Notes under the pieces: generated by a model | Databases searched by the model: none | What the model was told of the DNA's origin: nothing | What the model saw: the letters and a program-made list of their open reading frames with translations, nothing else | Assembly: GCF_033115175.1 (NCBI RefSeq) | Contig: NC_084831.1 | Span: 13,989,138-14,053,137 of the forward strand | Direction of reading: 5' to 3' | Length of the DNA stretch: 64,000 nt | DNA from: Lepus europaeus | Taxonomy: Eukaryota; Chordata; Mammalia; Lagomorpha; Leporidae | Shown here: positions 33,115-42,796 of the stretch, piece by piece | How the letters are laid out: each line of letters starts with the position of its first letter | How positions within the stretch are numbered: position 1 is the first letter of the stretch | Translations under genes and position numbers: made by a program

Positions 33115-36100
33115 TTTATTTTAATTTTGGAGTAATTGACAAGGAGGAAGAAAGCAAACATCTTCACCTTTGTTTACAAAAGTGCACTTTGCCAAATTGC
33201 CGTCAGCTATAGATAGTTTGGGTTCGAGGCTTCTTTGAACCTCCGCGACAAGAATGTTTAAGGACGAGCGACAGCCAGGGCTGGGCCTAGCCCTCACCCA
33301 TGTACCAGGAGCTTTATCAGGGGCCCAAGCACTTGGGCCATTTTCTGCTGCTTTCCCAGGTGCATTAGCAGGGAGCTGGATGGGAAGTGGAACTGCCTGG
33401 CCTGGAACCTGCACTCTGTATGGATGCCGGCATCGCAGGTGGCAGCTTACTCCGCTTTGCCACACTGCCCCCTTGTGGTGAAAATTCTGAAAAGAATTTA
33501 GCAACTGACCACAAAATTCAGTTGCTTTCATTGAAAATAAGAATTGTAACTGACAGCTTCGTCCTGGGACGATCCGACTTACGAAGTTCACGTGATCTCT
33601 AGAACATCCAAGTCAACAACCTCTCCAGAATACAGCTTAAAGATTTACCGTCACTTCATTATGTGATGATGCTTCATGCATTCCAACGTACCAGAGGAGC
33701 TGAGCCCGGTTATCATCCCTGCAAGCTGAAAGCTCTGTCCTCTGAGTTTCTCTTAGAAAGGGCCCGACTGGGAGAACTCCAGGCTAATTCTAAGTCAGAC
33801 AGACTTAATGTGGAACCTGGAGCCTGGGAAGCCTGCTTGACCCAAACAGGATCGCTGACCAGCACGAAACAGTAGTCATTGGCAGAGTGAGCCCTAAAAG
33901 ACTTCGAGAGCAAATGGATGCAAAAACTCAAGGAAAAACAAAACAGAAACCACGTGAACTCTCCCAAGCTTCAGTCTTACCAAGCACTGGAGGCCCGCAT
34001 AAAGGCAATGGGAAATGCTGACGCCGTCTTGATGAAGCACGAGATCTTTGTTTTCCGAGGTCCGTTTCCAAATGATCAAGAAAACAATTGTCTCTCCTTA
34101 CAGGAAGCCCATTGGGATAACCTGGAAGTCAAACCCGAGCAAAGGGACTTGAGTTTACTGGGGGCTGGGAGGGTGCTTACGAGTGCACACTGGGTTATAG
34201 ATGAAGTGGACACGAAGACCAGGCCCTCCATGGGAGGGGGGGACACACACTGCTGGAAACAGCACACGCAATTGTCTGGTTACTCGGAGCAACCCAAATA
34301 CACCCAGGAAGCACAAGAATCGAGGAATCAGTGTCAGGCCGCGAAGGCAGGGTCCGAGCTGCGGAGAAAGAAAACACGCAGGAGTCGACTGAGAAACGGA
34401 CAGAGTTAGCACTTGGGTTAGGGAGTTAGTGTGGGGAGGGGGCAGGCACTCGGCACAGCTGGGGGCACCTGCGGCCCTTGTGGGGGTGCTGACCTCGAGT
34501 CCTGGCTCTGTTTCCAGTTCTAGCTTCCTGGCAATGCACAGCCTGCACGGAGCAGTTGATGGCACCATCGCTGGGTCCCTGCCACCACCTGGAAGCCCAG
34601 GCTCGCGCTCCCAGCTCCCAGCTTCAGCGTGGCTCAGGGCAAGCTGTTGCAGGCATTTGGGAAGTGAGCCAACAGATGGAAGATCTCTCTCCCAATCTCC
34701 CTCCCTCTCTCTCTCTCTCTTTCCTATCTCTTTGCCTTTCAAATAATAATTTAAGAAAAACTAAATGAAAACTGTAAAATAAGAAAAAGCTGCATAAGAT
34801 GGTTGAAAATTTCGAAAAATAATCAGACTTCAGAGTTAAACATCAAGGCTGCTTGTAATTAAGGTTTTTTTTTTTTTAAGATTTATTTATTTATTTGAAA
34901 GTCAGAGCTACACAGAGAGAGGAAAGGCAGAGAGAGAGAGAGAGGTCTTCCATCCGCTGGTTCACTCCCCCAAATGGCCACAATGGCTGGAGCTTGGGCC
35001 AATCCAAAGCCAGGAGCTTTTCCAGGTCTCCCATGTGTGTGTCAGAGGCTCAAGCCCCTGGGCCAGCACCTGCTGCCTTTCCGGGTGCATTAGCAGGGAG
35101 CTGGGTCGGACACGGAGCAGCCAGGACTCAAGCTGTTGTGCTGATACAGGTAGCAGGCTGTGGCTTACCCGGCTGTGCCACGATGCTGGCCCCTGGGTTT
35201 ATAGTTATGACCTTTGTGTCAAACGGTGAGAACTTGAACCGTCTCGTGGAGACAAATATCGCCCTGGCAAAGCCGGGCGGAACTTCAGACTAGCAATCGG
35301 AAAGCATCTGCACTTTCCTTTTACCAAGAAATTTACATCAAAGGTTTCTTTACGTTGTATGAACGGGAAGGCGTTTGGGCCAATTCCAGTGTATTTTCGG
35401 CAGGTTCTGAGCGCCCATTTATCTCCAAGCCAATGAAAAACAGACCTCTTAGAAATCCACAGGAGGCCCAGGCGTATGCTGCACGCATACATGGACATGC
35501 AACAAGCAGAAGTCGATTTTTGTCAGGCGTTTTCAAGGAAACGTCCTTTTCTTTCCATTGGGTGTTACAGATGGAGATGTGGGGGTGTCGATTTGGTGGA
35601 AAGGATTTTCAGCGTTTCTGCCACTTGTGTCAAGGTTCCTAAGTGGACTGTCTGTCTTTTGAGGGTCCCGGCTGGGTCAGAGAATTAAATCGAACCTAAG
35701 CTCCAGTACCGGGGACGGGGAGCGCTCTCCGTGGCATGGAAAGCCGCCTGTGGGAGTGAGACCCTCAGGGAGGCAGGTCCATGGCGAGTGCCGCCCCCTG
35801 GACTGCACACAGGGCGCTCGACTGTGAACGGGTGGCGGCGGGCGGAGTCATTTTCACAACGTGTGCAATAGTTTGTCGGTTTCCTTGCAGACAGGGCGCC
35901 TCTTTCAGAAAAGAAATGTTTGTGTGAGGCCGAGACAGAGACGGTGAGAGGTCGGGGTCTTCCACAGAGCAGTTTCACCCCTGCGCGTGCTGCCTTCTGA
36001 GGGTTTCTGCCTGGACAGCCGATAGCCTAGGACAGCACATTGTAACTTTCGCTTTCTCCCCCCTGGAATTTCCCGAGAGGTCTCATACGGAGAGCTGAGC

Positions 36101-36272
36101 TGGCCTCTGTGGACGGAGGAGTTGGGTTATCCTGGGAGCAGTTTGGGGAAGTTACCAAGTTCAGCTTAGAGAAGGCTCATGGTGGCGGAGGGGGAGTCCC
36201 TGGGTGGAAGAGGGGAAAGCAGGGCATTTTTTTGCCTGGAGGTGGGTATTTTGCAGTGAGGCTTTTTTCTTT

Positions 36273-36326
<54 letters not shown>

Positions 36327-38693
36327 TTCCTTCCTTCCTTCCTTCCTTCCTTCCTTCCTTCCTTCCTTCCTTCCTTCCTTTCTTTCTTTTTTTTTTTTTG
36401 AGTCTTGAATGTATTTTAAAGCTCCAGGATGCCAACTGAGAAACATGTCTCATTCCAATTGTTTGATCTCATAGTCGTGGGCTTTTAAATTGGTGCTGCC
36501 ATGAACAAACACTGGGAGTTCAGACGATCCCCCAGATGTCTGATGATCAGCCAGCTGGAGTCCCCAAGGTTCGCATTGCCTTGACAATCCTTTGAATTTT
36601 GAGAAATGTGCATGGAGCTGGTGTCGCTGTGGGGGGGGCGGGGCAGTAAGCTGCTGCCTGTGACACTGACATCCCACCTTGGAGCACGGGTTCAAGTCCC
36701 GGCTGCTCTGCTGCTGATCCATTTCCCTTTGAACATACCTGGGAAGGCTGCAGGTGGTGGCCCAAGAACTTGGGCCCCTGCCACCCATGTGGGAGACCTG
36801 GATGGAGTTCAGGCTCCTGGCTTCTGCCTGGCCATTGAGGGTAGATCTGTGTGTGTGTGTGTGTGTATGTGTGTCTCTCTTTCTCTATCACTCTGCATTT
36901 CAAATACATACATAAATCCATTTTATGAAGAGTCTGAACACACAACAGTTGAAATCCACCAAGTCGCATGGACAGAGGGAAGCTGGGCGGGAGGCAGAGT
37001 TCTTGTCCTCTCATCAGAAAGGGCTTGGCCAGGAACCACGAGGCCTTTGTGGTCCCCAGAGGGGCGCGAGGGCACTGCAGCAAGTTCCAGAAAACGTAGA
37101 ATTGAAAGGTGAGTTTATTTTGGCATAAAAATAAGGCTTGAACTGCACACAGAGTTTTTTTCACACTATGCATTTTGAAGACCTCTCCCAGGGAAGGTGA
37201 CTTTGGCTAAACCAGCTCCCAGATGAAGTCAGATGGGAGCCTCTGCGCGGGGTGGGGGTGCACGCCGGGAGGGCAGGGCCGCGTTCTCTCTGAAGGTGGG
37301 CTCGCCTCGGGTCCGCTCCTGCACCCCGCGCCCTCAGCCTCAGTAATAAGCGGGGCGATCTTTCTGAGAGTACCGGCACCGCAGAGGGAATCCCGTGCTA
37401 CCGTTAACTCTGGGGCACTCGGAGGCTGAGCAAAAGGGCAGGAGGTCTGTGTCAGCCAAACGGGGAGAAGGGTCGCATCCCTGCTCGGCCACAAATCCCT
37501 GGGGAGCCAGGGCAGGGGTTGGCGTCAGCTCACTGATGTGGGTGCCATCGCAGGGCAGGTGCTCTGTCCCGGGTGTGTCCTCCGAGTCAGGTGTGGGATA
37601 AAGACTGTTAAAGACACACCTTGTTCCAGAAAGCTGTGCACGCTCTGTGCCAGGCGTACAAAGCGTGGGCATGTGGAATTTCTTGTGGGGTTTTAGGGCG
37701 TCGCTATCCCAGACAGGCAGGCGTGAGCCCTCCGTCTCTGTAACACCCCAGCTCTCACTTTGAGCGGGTCCGACAAGAAGGCTTTCATCTGGGTGTCGGT
37801 GACTTTCACAGGGACAAGGCGGGCGGGGGTGTCCTCCCCCCCCCCCCCCCCCAGGATCTGAGTCTCCTGTGTCTCCAGGTGCTGCTGGGTGCATGACAAG
37901 TGCTATGGGCGGCTGGAGGAGAGAGCCTGCAACATCCGGACGCAGTCCTACAAGTACCGCTTTGCCCGGGGCCTGGTCACCTGCGGTAAGCCCCTGCCTT
38001 CCCACCCAGCAGGATCCCAGCTGCCCTGGGGAACAGCCAGCCCGTGGAGGGGCAGAGCCAGGGACGAGGGCCAGCACGCCTGCTGCCAGGGGTGGTGCAG
38101 CCTCTGCCACCTGCCATTGCCACGGGGCCACGTTTGCTGGGTTCTCTCACTGGCTCCTCCCCAGCACACCTGGAGTCAGTTTCATCCCCCCCCCCCAAAG
38201 CTTGCCAGGGCTGAGCTGAGCCCCAAGCCTGGGGATGGTGTCTCCACTAGGAGTCTCACCAGCCCAGACACTGTCTCCACCATCAGGCTGGGTACCCCAC
38301 CAAGGGGGAGAGCATGTGTTTTTCCACCAGACTGGGACCTCCCCAAACGCAAGAGCTGTGTGTCCCTGGACTGAACCTCTCCCTGGGCAGCAGCAGCGCC
38401 TCTCCCATCAGACTATGTGTTTCCCTAGCTTGGCAGCTGTGCCTCCCTCATTAGACAGAGAGCTCCGCGGAGCAGGCAGCGGCCTGGGGAGCCTGCTTAG
38501 GCTAGAAGGGAGTGCCAGTTGGTGCGGCCTCATCTTGTTCTCACCCTGTGCTGGGGTCCCCTTTGCAGAGCTGGGGTCCTTGTGCCAGATGCTACTGTGC
38601 ACCTGCGACCGCAAGTTCGTCTACTGCCTGAAGAGAAACCTCTGGAGCTACAACCCTCACTACCGCTACTTCCCCAACTTCTTTTGCACCTAG
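26736..38693 (+). CDS. PLA2G5: PLA2G5, group V secreted phospholipase A2 (four coding exons)
   Basis: Joined coding exons 26736-26775, 28540-28684, 37879-37985 and 38569-38693 give 417 nt, i.e. 138 aa plus TAG, the same length as the human protein as I remember it. The enzyme is a calcium-dependent secreted lipase that cleaves the sn-2 ester of phospholipids, releasing arachidonate or other fatty acids and lysophospholipid. Seen: a hydrophobic signal peptide of about 20 residues; the calcium loop [11 protein letters not shown] (residues 44-54); the active site CCWVHDKCY with catalytic His67 and calcium ligand Asp68; the second catalytic-network Asp111 in CDRKFVYC; 12 cysteines in the mature chain (six disulfides) and no group-II C-terminal extension, which together mark group V. 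Trp50 (Trp31 in mature numbering) matches the residue known in human group V for binding phosphatidylcholine surfaces. No frameshift or lost catalytic residue. Oddities: Lys69 after His-Asp, and Trp123 where I recall Arg in human. The gene is convergent with PLA2G2D. Confidence 0.97.
26776..27387 (+). other. PLA2G5 intron after first coding exon, repeat-free part
   Basis: GC-rich, with frames open on both strands, none resembling an exon of the family. The intron runs 26776-28539. Confidence 0.5.
27388..27699 (-). mobile_element. CSINE, antisense, in PLA2G5 intron
   Basis: Starts AATTTATTTATTTATTTGGAAGGCAGAG and ends GCCGCTGTGTCACAGTAGCC. Somewhat diverged. Confidence 0.87.
27925..28385 (+). 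repeat. MIR split by a CSINE
   Basis: GAGGAGACTGAGGCTCTGCA before the SINE and GAGCCAGGATTTGAACCC after it are the two halves of one MIR. A short repeat of CATCAGATT flanks the insertion. Confidence 0.75.
28018..28325 (-). mobile_element. CSINE, antisense, nested in MIR
   Basis: Young middle section with an older-type head complement (GGCCATATGGGATGCCGGCG). Flanked by CATCAGATT copies. Confidence 0.92.
28540..28684 (+). CDS. PLA2G5: PLA2G5 coding exon 2: end of signal peptide, N-terminal helix, calcium loop
   Basis: Acceptor TTTCAG ends at 28539 and donor GTGAG starts at 28685. The 145 nt encode the end of the signal peptide, a cleavage point near Gly20/Ser21, the [14 protein letters not shown] helix and the calcium loop, stopping inside the Trp codon of DGTDW (phase 2). 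The length equals that of the matching PLA2G2D exon (54932-55076). Confidence 0.96.
28685..29525 (+). other. PLA2G5 second intron, first unique part
   Basis: Start of the 9.2-kb intron 28685-37878. No repeat or gene recognised in this part. Confidence 0.5.
29526..29645 (+). repeat. MITE-like element, family P, fragment
   Basis: AGAAGTTTATTTTGGTGTAAA and TTTTTTGTAATATGCGTTTTGCATGA correspond to the middle of the palindromic element at 60923-61123. The rest is A/T run. Confidence 0.5.
29646..31641 (+). other. PLA2G5 second intron, unclassified
   Basis: (GGGAGA)-type purine tract at 30229-30268. Mixed-composition sequence at 30.4-31.6 kb looks like degraded LTR material, but no family can be assigned. 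No exon-like frame. Confidence 0.35.
31642..31982 (+). mobile_element. Young CSINE, sense, in PLA2G5 intron
   Basis: GGGGCCAGCACCATGGCTCAC head with a duplicated stretch around GGTTCTAGTCCCAGTT and GTTCTAGTCCCGGTT (two B-box-like motifs, 31712 and 31739). Ends TGTCAAATAAAA. Flanked by A-rich AAATAC(T/C)CT. Confidence 0.9.
32051..32356 (-). mobile_element. CSINE, antisense, left of an adjacent pair
   Basis: Older layout; ends CGCCACAATGCCGGCCCC. The next SINE begins only 11 bp later. Confidence 0.9.
32368..32693 (-). mobile_element. Young CSINE, antisense, right of an adjacent pair
   Basis: (GTTT)n start, then GACAGGCAGAGTGGATAGTG. Near-perfect duplication of AGGCATGGT(A/G)TTTT at its edges. 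Confidence 0.93.
32694..33078. other. Unclassified AT-rich sequence ending at a poly(A) run
   Basis: An 89-codon frame on the - strand (33078-32809) ends just before an AATAAA on that strand. This could be a remnant of a processed transcript, but no parent gene is recognised. Confidence 0.3.
33079..33113 (+). repeat. Long poly(A) run
   Basis: About 35 A in a row, immediately followed by GATTTATTTTAATTTTGG, a SINE-tail-like phrase. The parent element is unclear. Confidence 0.9.
33252..33475 (-). mobile_element. CSINE fragment, antisense
   Basis: Lacks the T-rich tail and GA tract. Keeps GGGGCCCAAGCACTTGGGCC and a degraded head (CGCTTTGCCACACTGCCCC). Confidence 0.8.
33476..34439 (+). other. 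Unexplained intronic stretch with a 163-codon frame
   Basis: ORF 33918-34409 encodes a hydrophilic, Lys/Arg/Gln-rich peptide starting [15 protein letters not shown]. No domain, signal or membrane segment. It lies inside PLA2G5 intron 2 on the same strand and is not SINE or L1 in any way I can see. It may be a retrotransposed or random frame. Confidence 0.3.
34440..34760 (+). mobile_element. Diverged CSINE, sense
   Basis: Degraded head, GGCATTTGGGAAGTGAGCCAACAGATGGAAGATCTC, (CT)n, TTTCAAATAATAATTT tail. Confidence 0.8.
34865..35191 (-). mobile_element. CSINE, antisense
   Basis: Poly(T), AAGATTTATTTATTTATTTG and head GTGCCACGATGCTGGCCC. Older layout. Confidence 0.9.
35192..36265 (+). other. 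PLA2G5 second intron, unique part
   Basis: No repeat recognised. Frames under 100 codons on both strands. Nothing exon-like for the family. Confidence 0.45.
36266..36400 (+). repeat. (TTTC)n(TTCC)n microsatellite
   Basis: Pure TTTC units to about 36322, then TTCC units to about 36378, then T-rich. Long uninterrupted pyrimidine tract, likely length-polymorphic. Confidence 0.95.
36625..36925 (+). mobile_element. CSINE, sense, with GT microsatellite
   Basis: Degraded head, GGTTCAAGTCCCGGCTGC B box, GGGCCCCTGCCACCC region. The CT tract is replaced in part by (GT)n at 36848-36872. Tail AAATACATACATAAATCC. Confidence 0.87.
37078..37190 (+). repeat. MITE-like element, family P, fragment
   Basis: AATTGAAAGGTGAGTTTATTTTGGCATAAAA and CACACTATGCATTTTGAAGAC parallel the same family at 19513 and 60923. 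Confidence 0.5.
37191..37878 (+). other. End of PLA2G5 second intron with 17-C run
   Basis: GC-rich; a run of 17 C at 37836-37852 serves as an unusual polypyrimidine tract 26 bases before the acceptor. The long - strand frame here (38131-37340) is a shadow across the intron and exon. Confidence 0.6.
37879..37985 (+). CDS. PLA2G5: PLA2G5 coding exon 3: catalytic His-Asp exon
   Basis: Acceptor CTCCAG ends at 37878 and donor GTAAG starts at 37986. The 107 nt complete the Trp codon and encode [14 protein letters not shown] (active-site helix with the catalytic His and Asp) and then the [11 protein letters not shown] segment, ending after one base of the Glu codon following VTC (phase 1). A second AG at 37853-37854, just after a 17-C run, is a possible decoy acceptor (see findings). 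Confidence 0.96.
37986..38568 (+). other. PLA2G5 third intron (between coding exons 3 and 4)
   Basis: 583-bp GT-AG intron without interspersed repeats. Contains a C run at 38187-38197. Confidence 0.8.
38569..38693 (+). CDS. PLA2G5: PLA2G5 coding exon 4: second helix and C terminus, with stop
   Basis: Acceptor TTTGCAG ends at 38568. The exon encodes [20 protein letters not shown] and a short Tyr/Pro-rich tail ending Phe-Phe-Cys-Thr, then TAG at 38691-38693. It supplies Asp111 of the catalytic network and the last five cysteines. The 3' UTR continues past the stop for an undetermined length. Confidence 0.96.
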
Positions 38694-39722
38694 CTGATCT
38701 CCACCAGCCCTGGCCAGGCCGCCACCTCCACCCTGCCCGCCGCCTGGCTGCCCCCGGGGTTCCCACGGCCGGCTCCCGTAGCTGTGCCCTCAAGCTTTCT
38801 CCGTGGGAATCCTGGGCTTGGAGGAGCCCCAGGGCCATGCTCCACCCAGCACCCACCCCAGGGCCCCTTAGGAGTGACTCTGGTCCCGGGACTTGAACTT
38901 GGAACCTCTGGGTCTGGGTGCGCTCCGCTCCCACCGGCAGCCATCTCCCACCTGCAGGGTCTGTCCTGGGAAGGACCACAGGCTTGGCCTGCACCCACCT
39001 CGACCCCTTCCCCAGAGGAGTTTTCCACAAGAAGAAGCAATTGTGGCTACAGACGCCTGCCAGACAGACGCTGGATGAAGTTCACGGCCGTGGCTGGCGG
39101 ATCCACACGGGCGCTGGTCAGCATCCCTGTGCCGCCGGGCAGGAGCCCAACATGGCCCGCAGCGACCAAGTCGGAGGTGGCGTCGGATACCCCCAGGTCC
39201 TCCCTGTGGCCTCCTCTTGGGCTCCCCGCCCTGCCACTTCGGTCCTCTGCAGCCCTGGCCACGTCCTCCATGCACTGGTGACCCTGGTGGCCACAGCTCT
39301 CACACAGAGAGGGTGGCACTTGAACCCCAGCTCTGGCTTCCCCTGCTGTGCGAGCGGCCTTGGGGCCGTTCCCAAACCTCTCGGGTGAAGTTCAGTCACT
39401 TGACAGCAGAATTTATCATGTTCCTGGTAACACGAGATCAAACTTCTGAACCCCACCTCAGGCCCACCCAGGGGATACAGAGCTTCCGGCATGGCATTGA
39501 GCAGGAATTTTAAAAAAAATTAGGGTTCTGCGACAGGGTTTATCTTCACCAAGTAAGGACATTAACAGACGCAGCTCATCTACCGTTTGTAAAGGGTCAT
39601 CTGATACTAAGGCTGCAGGAAGAGGACGGAGTCCCAAACAGTGGAGAGTCCTCTCCAACAGAAGCCCCCGCCTCCTGCACCCCGAAGACCCCAGACTTTC
39701 CCCGTGACACACAGGCCCTGTA
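38694..39722 (+). other. PLA2G5 downstream sequence, probable 3' UTR
   Basis: GC-rich for the first 700 bp. I see no canonical poly(A) hexamer. Open frames on both strands are short or compositional. Confidence 0.4.
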
Positions 39723-40058
39723 GGGGCCGGCATTATGGTATAGCAGGTAAAGCCACCACCTGCTACACTGACATCCCACATGGGCACTGGTTCGCGTCCT
39801 GGCTGCCCCACTTCCGATCCAGCTCCCTGCTAAAGATCTGAGAAAAGCAGTGGAAGATGGCCCAAGTGCTTGGGGCCCTGCCACCCACAGGGGAGACCCA
39901 GATGAAACTCCTGGCTCCTGGCTTCAGCCTGGCTCAGTGCTGGTCGTTGCAGCCTTCTAGGGAGTGAACCAGTGGATGAAAGACCCCTCTCTCTCTCTCT
40001 CTCTGGCTCGTTCTCTCTCTGGCTTTAATTTTCCAATAAATAAATCTTTCAAAAAATG
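39723..40058 (+). mobile_element. CSINE, sense, downstream of PLA2G5
   Basis: GGGGCCGGCATTATGGTATAGC head, (CT)n, CAATAAATAAATCTTTC tail. Supplies the AATAAA at 40035-40040. Confidence 0.92.
40035..40040 (+). terminator. PLA2G5: First canonical poly(A) signal downstream of PLA2G5, inside a sense CSINE
   Basis: I see no AATAAA or ATTAAA between the stop at 38693 and this AATAAA, which belongs to the tail of the CSINE at 39723-40058. If used, the 3' UTR would be about 1.35 kb and would include the SINE. There is no clear GU-rich element downstream, so a non-canonical upstream signal is also possible. Confidence 0.3.
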
Positions 40059-40863
40059 GAAAAAGACTACAAATAATTCAATTTTTAAAGAACAAGGGGG
40101 CTGTATTTAAAAGCCTCCAGCGACGAGATTTTCTGAGATGGCTTTGAAAGCACTGGTGTTTCAGAGGCGTCGGGTGCAGCATGCGTGGGTGGGGCAAATG
40201 AGAAGCTTTGTTCCAAAACCATTGCTCTCCTGTCTCTGCATTCTGGGTGGTGGGCTTCTCTCTCTCCCCATAGGGGTCAAGGGGCAGGTGGGGCTCTCGC
40301 TAAAGCCCCCCAGCTTAGAGCCATCGTGCCAAAACAGGCGAGGGATGCTGTGACCCATGGGGGTCTGAGCTGGAAGGAACCATGGAGAACTTTTATTTAA
40401 GTCCAAAAAATCGTGGTCCAGAGAGGTTGGGAGACTTTCCCCAGGTTGCTCAGCACACTCACAGCAGAAGTGGCTCCAAACCACCTCCCTCTTGACCTTC
40501 AACTCTGACCACAAAGAGAGAAGAGGGGACTCCGAGCCGTTCAGGGACTCACCCCCGAGGACCCCTTGGACTGCAGTCCATTCCTTCTTGGCTCCAACTG
40601 CCTCTCCGGAGGCCAGGGGCTACCCCCGGGTTTTCAGTCTGGCTGGGGCTCCGGGCTTTGTCCTCCATGGAAGGACCCCACTGCTGCTGCCCTGGACCCA
40701 CGTCTGCTGCCGTGAGCTGCTCTGAAGAAGCCGGGAAAGCTAAGCGAGGCCTGAGACTGGGAGGAGGCGTTCTAGACGGGCTGATTTGCCTCTGCCGGGG
40801 ACGGCAGGAGAAGGCGGGTCCCTCTCAAAGCAGCGTGGCTGCCCTTCTCGGGAAGCTGCAGCA
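40059..40863. other. Intergenic sequence with a MIR fragment
   Basis: 40375-40500 resembles MIR (GTCCAGAGAGGTTGGGAGAC). No gene. Confidence 0.45.
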
Positions 40864-41148
40864 GGGGCCGGCCTTGTGGCACGGTGGGTTAAGCCCCTGC
40901 GAGCATGGTTCCAATCCTGGCTGCTTCACTTCCGGTCCAGCTCCCTGCTCATGTGCCTGGGAAAGCAGCAGGTGATGGCCTGGGCGCTGGGGCCCCTGCA
41001 CCCACATAGGAGACCTGGATGGAGTTCCAGATTCCTGGCTTTGGACTGTTTCGGACCTAGCCATTGCGGCCACTTGGGGAGTGAAGAAGTGGGTGGAAGG
41101 CCTCTCTCTCTGTGTCTCTAACTAAATAAACACATCTTTAAAAATAAA
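40864..41148 (+). mobile_element. CSINE, sense
   Basis: GGGGCCGGCCTTGTGGCACGG head; shortened B-box region; tail AACTAAATAAACACATCTTT. Confidence 0.9.
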
Positions 41149-42796
41149 GGAAAGTGCTGCAATGCACCGACCATGCCTCCGAGCCAGATCTCTGTATAAG
41201 AGTAGGCAGAGAACACAAACCACACAAACAGATTGTCTGAGGTTCTCTGCTGCAGTCTGAAACCAGGCTTCCGCTACAAATGTGCTCCTCCGAGCATGTG
41301 CAGAGCGACCCCAATGAGGGCGTGTGCTTCGGGAGGGGGAGGAGTTCGCTCCTAGCTGTTACCAAACTGAACAGGAGTCTGGGGAAGCCCACGGGTCCAG
41401 GCGGAAGGAGTGAGGGCAGAGAGAGAAGAAACGACACAGTAGCAGGTGCACTGGGTCCCTTCCCTGTGCGGGCCACCACACAGACAGGGTCATCCTCACT
41501 CTGCCGCCCTGCCACCCACCCAGGCAGGTGTTCCACCCAGGGAGGAGTGGGGCTGAAGCTCAGGAAAGTGAAGTAGTCTGCTGAGACCACACAGGTGATG
41601 AGGAAGACAAGTGGGCGGGAAGCGGCTGCCTGATGGTGGAGCCGTGTTCTTAGGCTGCAGGACAGATGGTGCGAGGGGAGCCCGGGCCAGGTCTTGCGAC
41701 AAGAACACGTTTTGGTTCCTTCGGGGTGGCTGTGGTAAGTTTGGATTGTGTAACCGCCGCTAAAATCTGCTTCCCAGAGTTCCTTTCCGTGCCGAGTTCG
41801 GGGTAGGCAGGGCCCCGGGGGGTGCTTGTGTGAGGTTTGGAAGGCACCCGCAAAGCAGCAGCTGTGTTCTGTCTACACTCGGGAAGTCAGAGCTGGGCCC
41901 CAGCTCTGCCTGAGGCTCATGCACGTTTGTCCAGGATCCGCTGGCTGGCCTGGCGGGGGTGAACCTGCTGATCTCTGACTTCACTGTCTCCTCCCCTGGG
42001 GCCAGTGGAGTTTAGTTCGGGAAGTGAGGGGCCAGCTTCTCCGAGGGTGATGAAGTGGGGAGCCCAAGGCTTGAGATCCACCTGGCTCTGGCTCACCCCG
42101 TGCGCCCCCTCCTCCTTGGGGTCTCCATGTGTCCAATCCTCCCACACACCCATATTCCCTTGTAGACAGGGTGCTCTGCTAACTTCACGCTGCAGCCCCA
42201 GGCACAGAAGAAGCTGCCTTGTGTAGGGCCCTAACCCTGCTCGCCCACCTGCTCAAGGTCAAGTCCCGTCTATAAAGGTTGAGCTCCATACGGGGCAGCC
42301 CTGCCCCTGCCTGAACCCCCGGCTACCACAGAATTTGAGGACCAGAGCCACAGGATGGGCTGTCGGCCTCGCTTCTGAGTCATCTGGGACTGGTTTTCTT
42401 GTCTCTTCTGATTTCAAAGCATTTAAAACTGGCTTTTGGTGGCAAAGAGGGCACGGCCTGTGTCGGGCCTGCTGAAATAAAACAGCTGCCGAAGTGATCA
42501 CCTCTGCACACCCCTATCCAAGTGCCTTGTCCTCACGGCCCCAAACCTGACCGGAAATGATTCACAGTGCATTTCAGTGGAAGGAAAGAACACCAAGGGT
42601 TTGGAGAACTTGGAAGAGAAAGCGATGAGTCCGGGGCTTTAAATTCTCACGAATGCATCTTTGGCCGCCTGCATAGAAGGCAGACGTCTGAGAGAGAAAG
42701 ACAGCGGAATACTGCAGACGACAGCCCGCGGTGCCTCCCACCGCAGCTGCTGGGCCAGGTGTGGTTTTGTTGCTAGAAAAAAAATCAACACACTCC
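41149..42796. other. Intergenic unique sequence
   Basis: 41475-41660 is MIR-like (TCTGCCGCCCTGCCACCC, then GACCACACAGGTGATGAGG). The rest has no recognised repeat, exon or RNA gene. Confidence 0.45.

Noticed and set aside
36109-36453. Phe/Ser/Leu- and Lys/Arg/Glu-repeat frames
   Set aside because: Translations of the (TTTC)n(TTCC)n microsatellite.
37340-38131. 263-codon frame on - across PLA2G5 coding exon 3
   Set aside because: Antisense shadow of intron plus a confirmed exon; no separate support.
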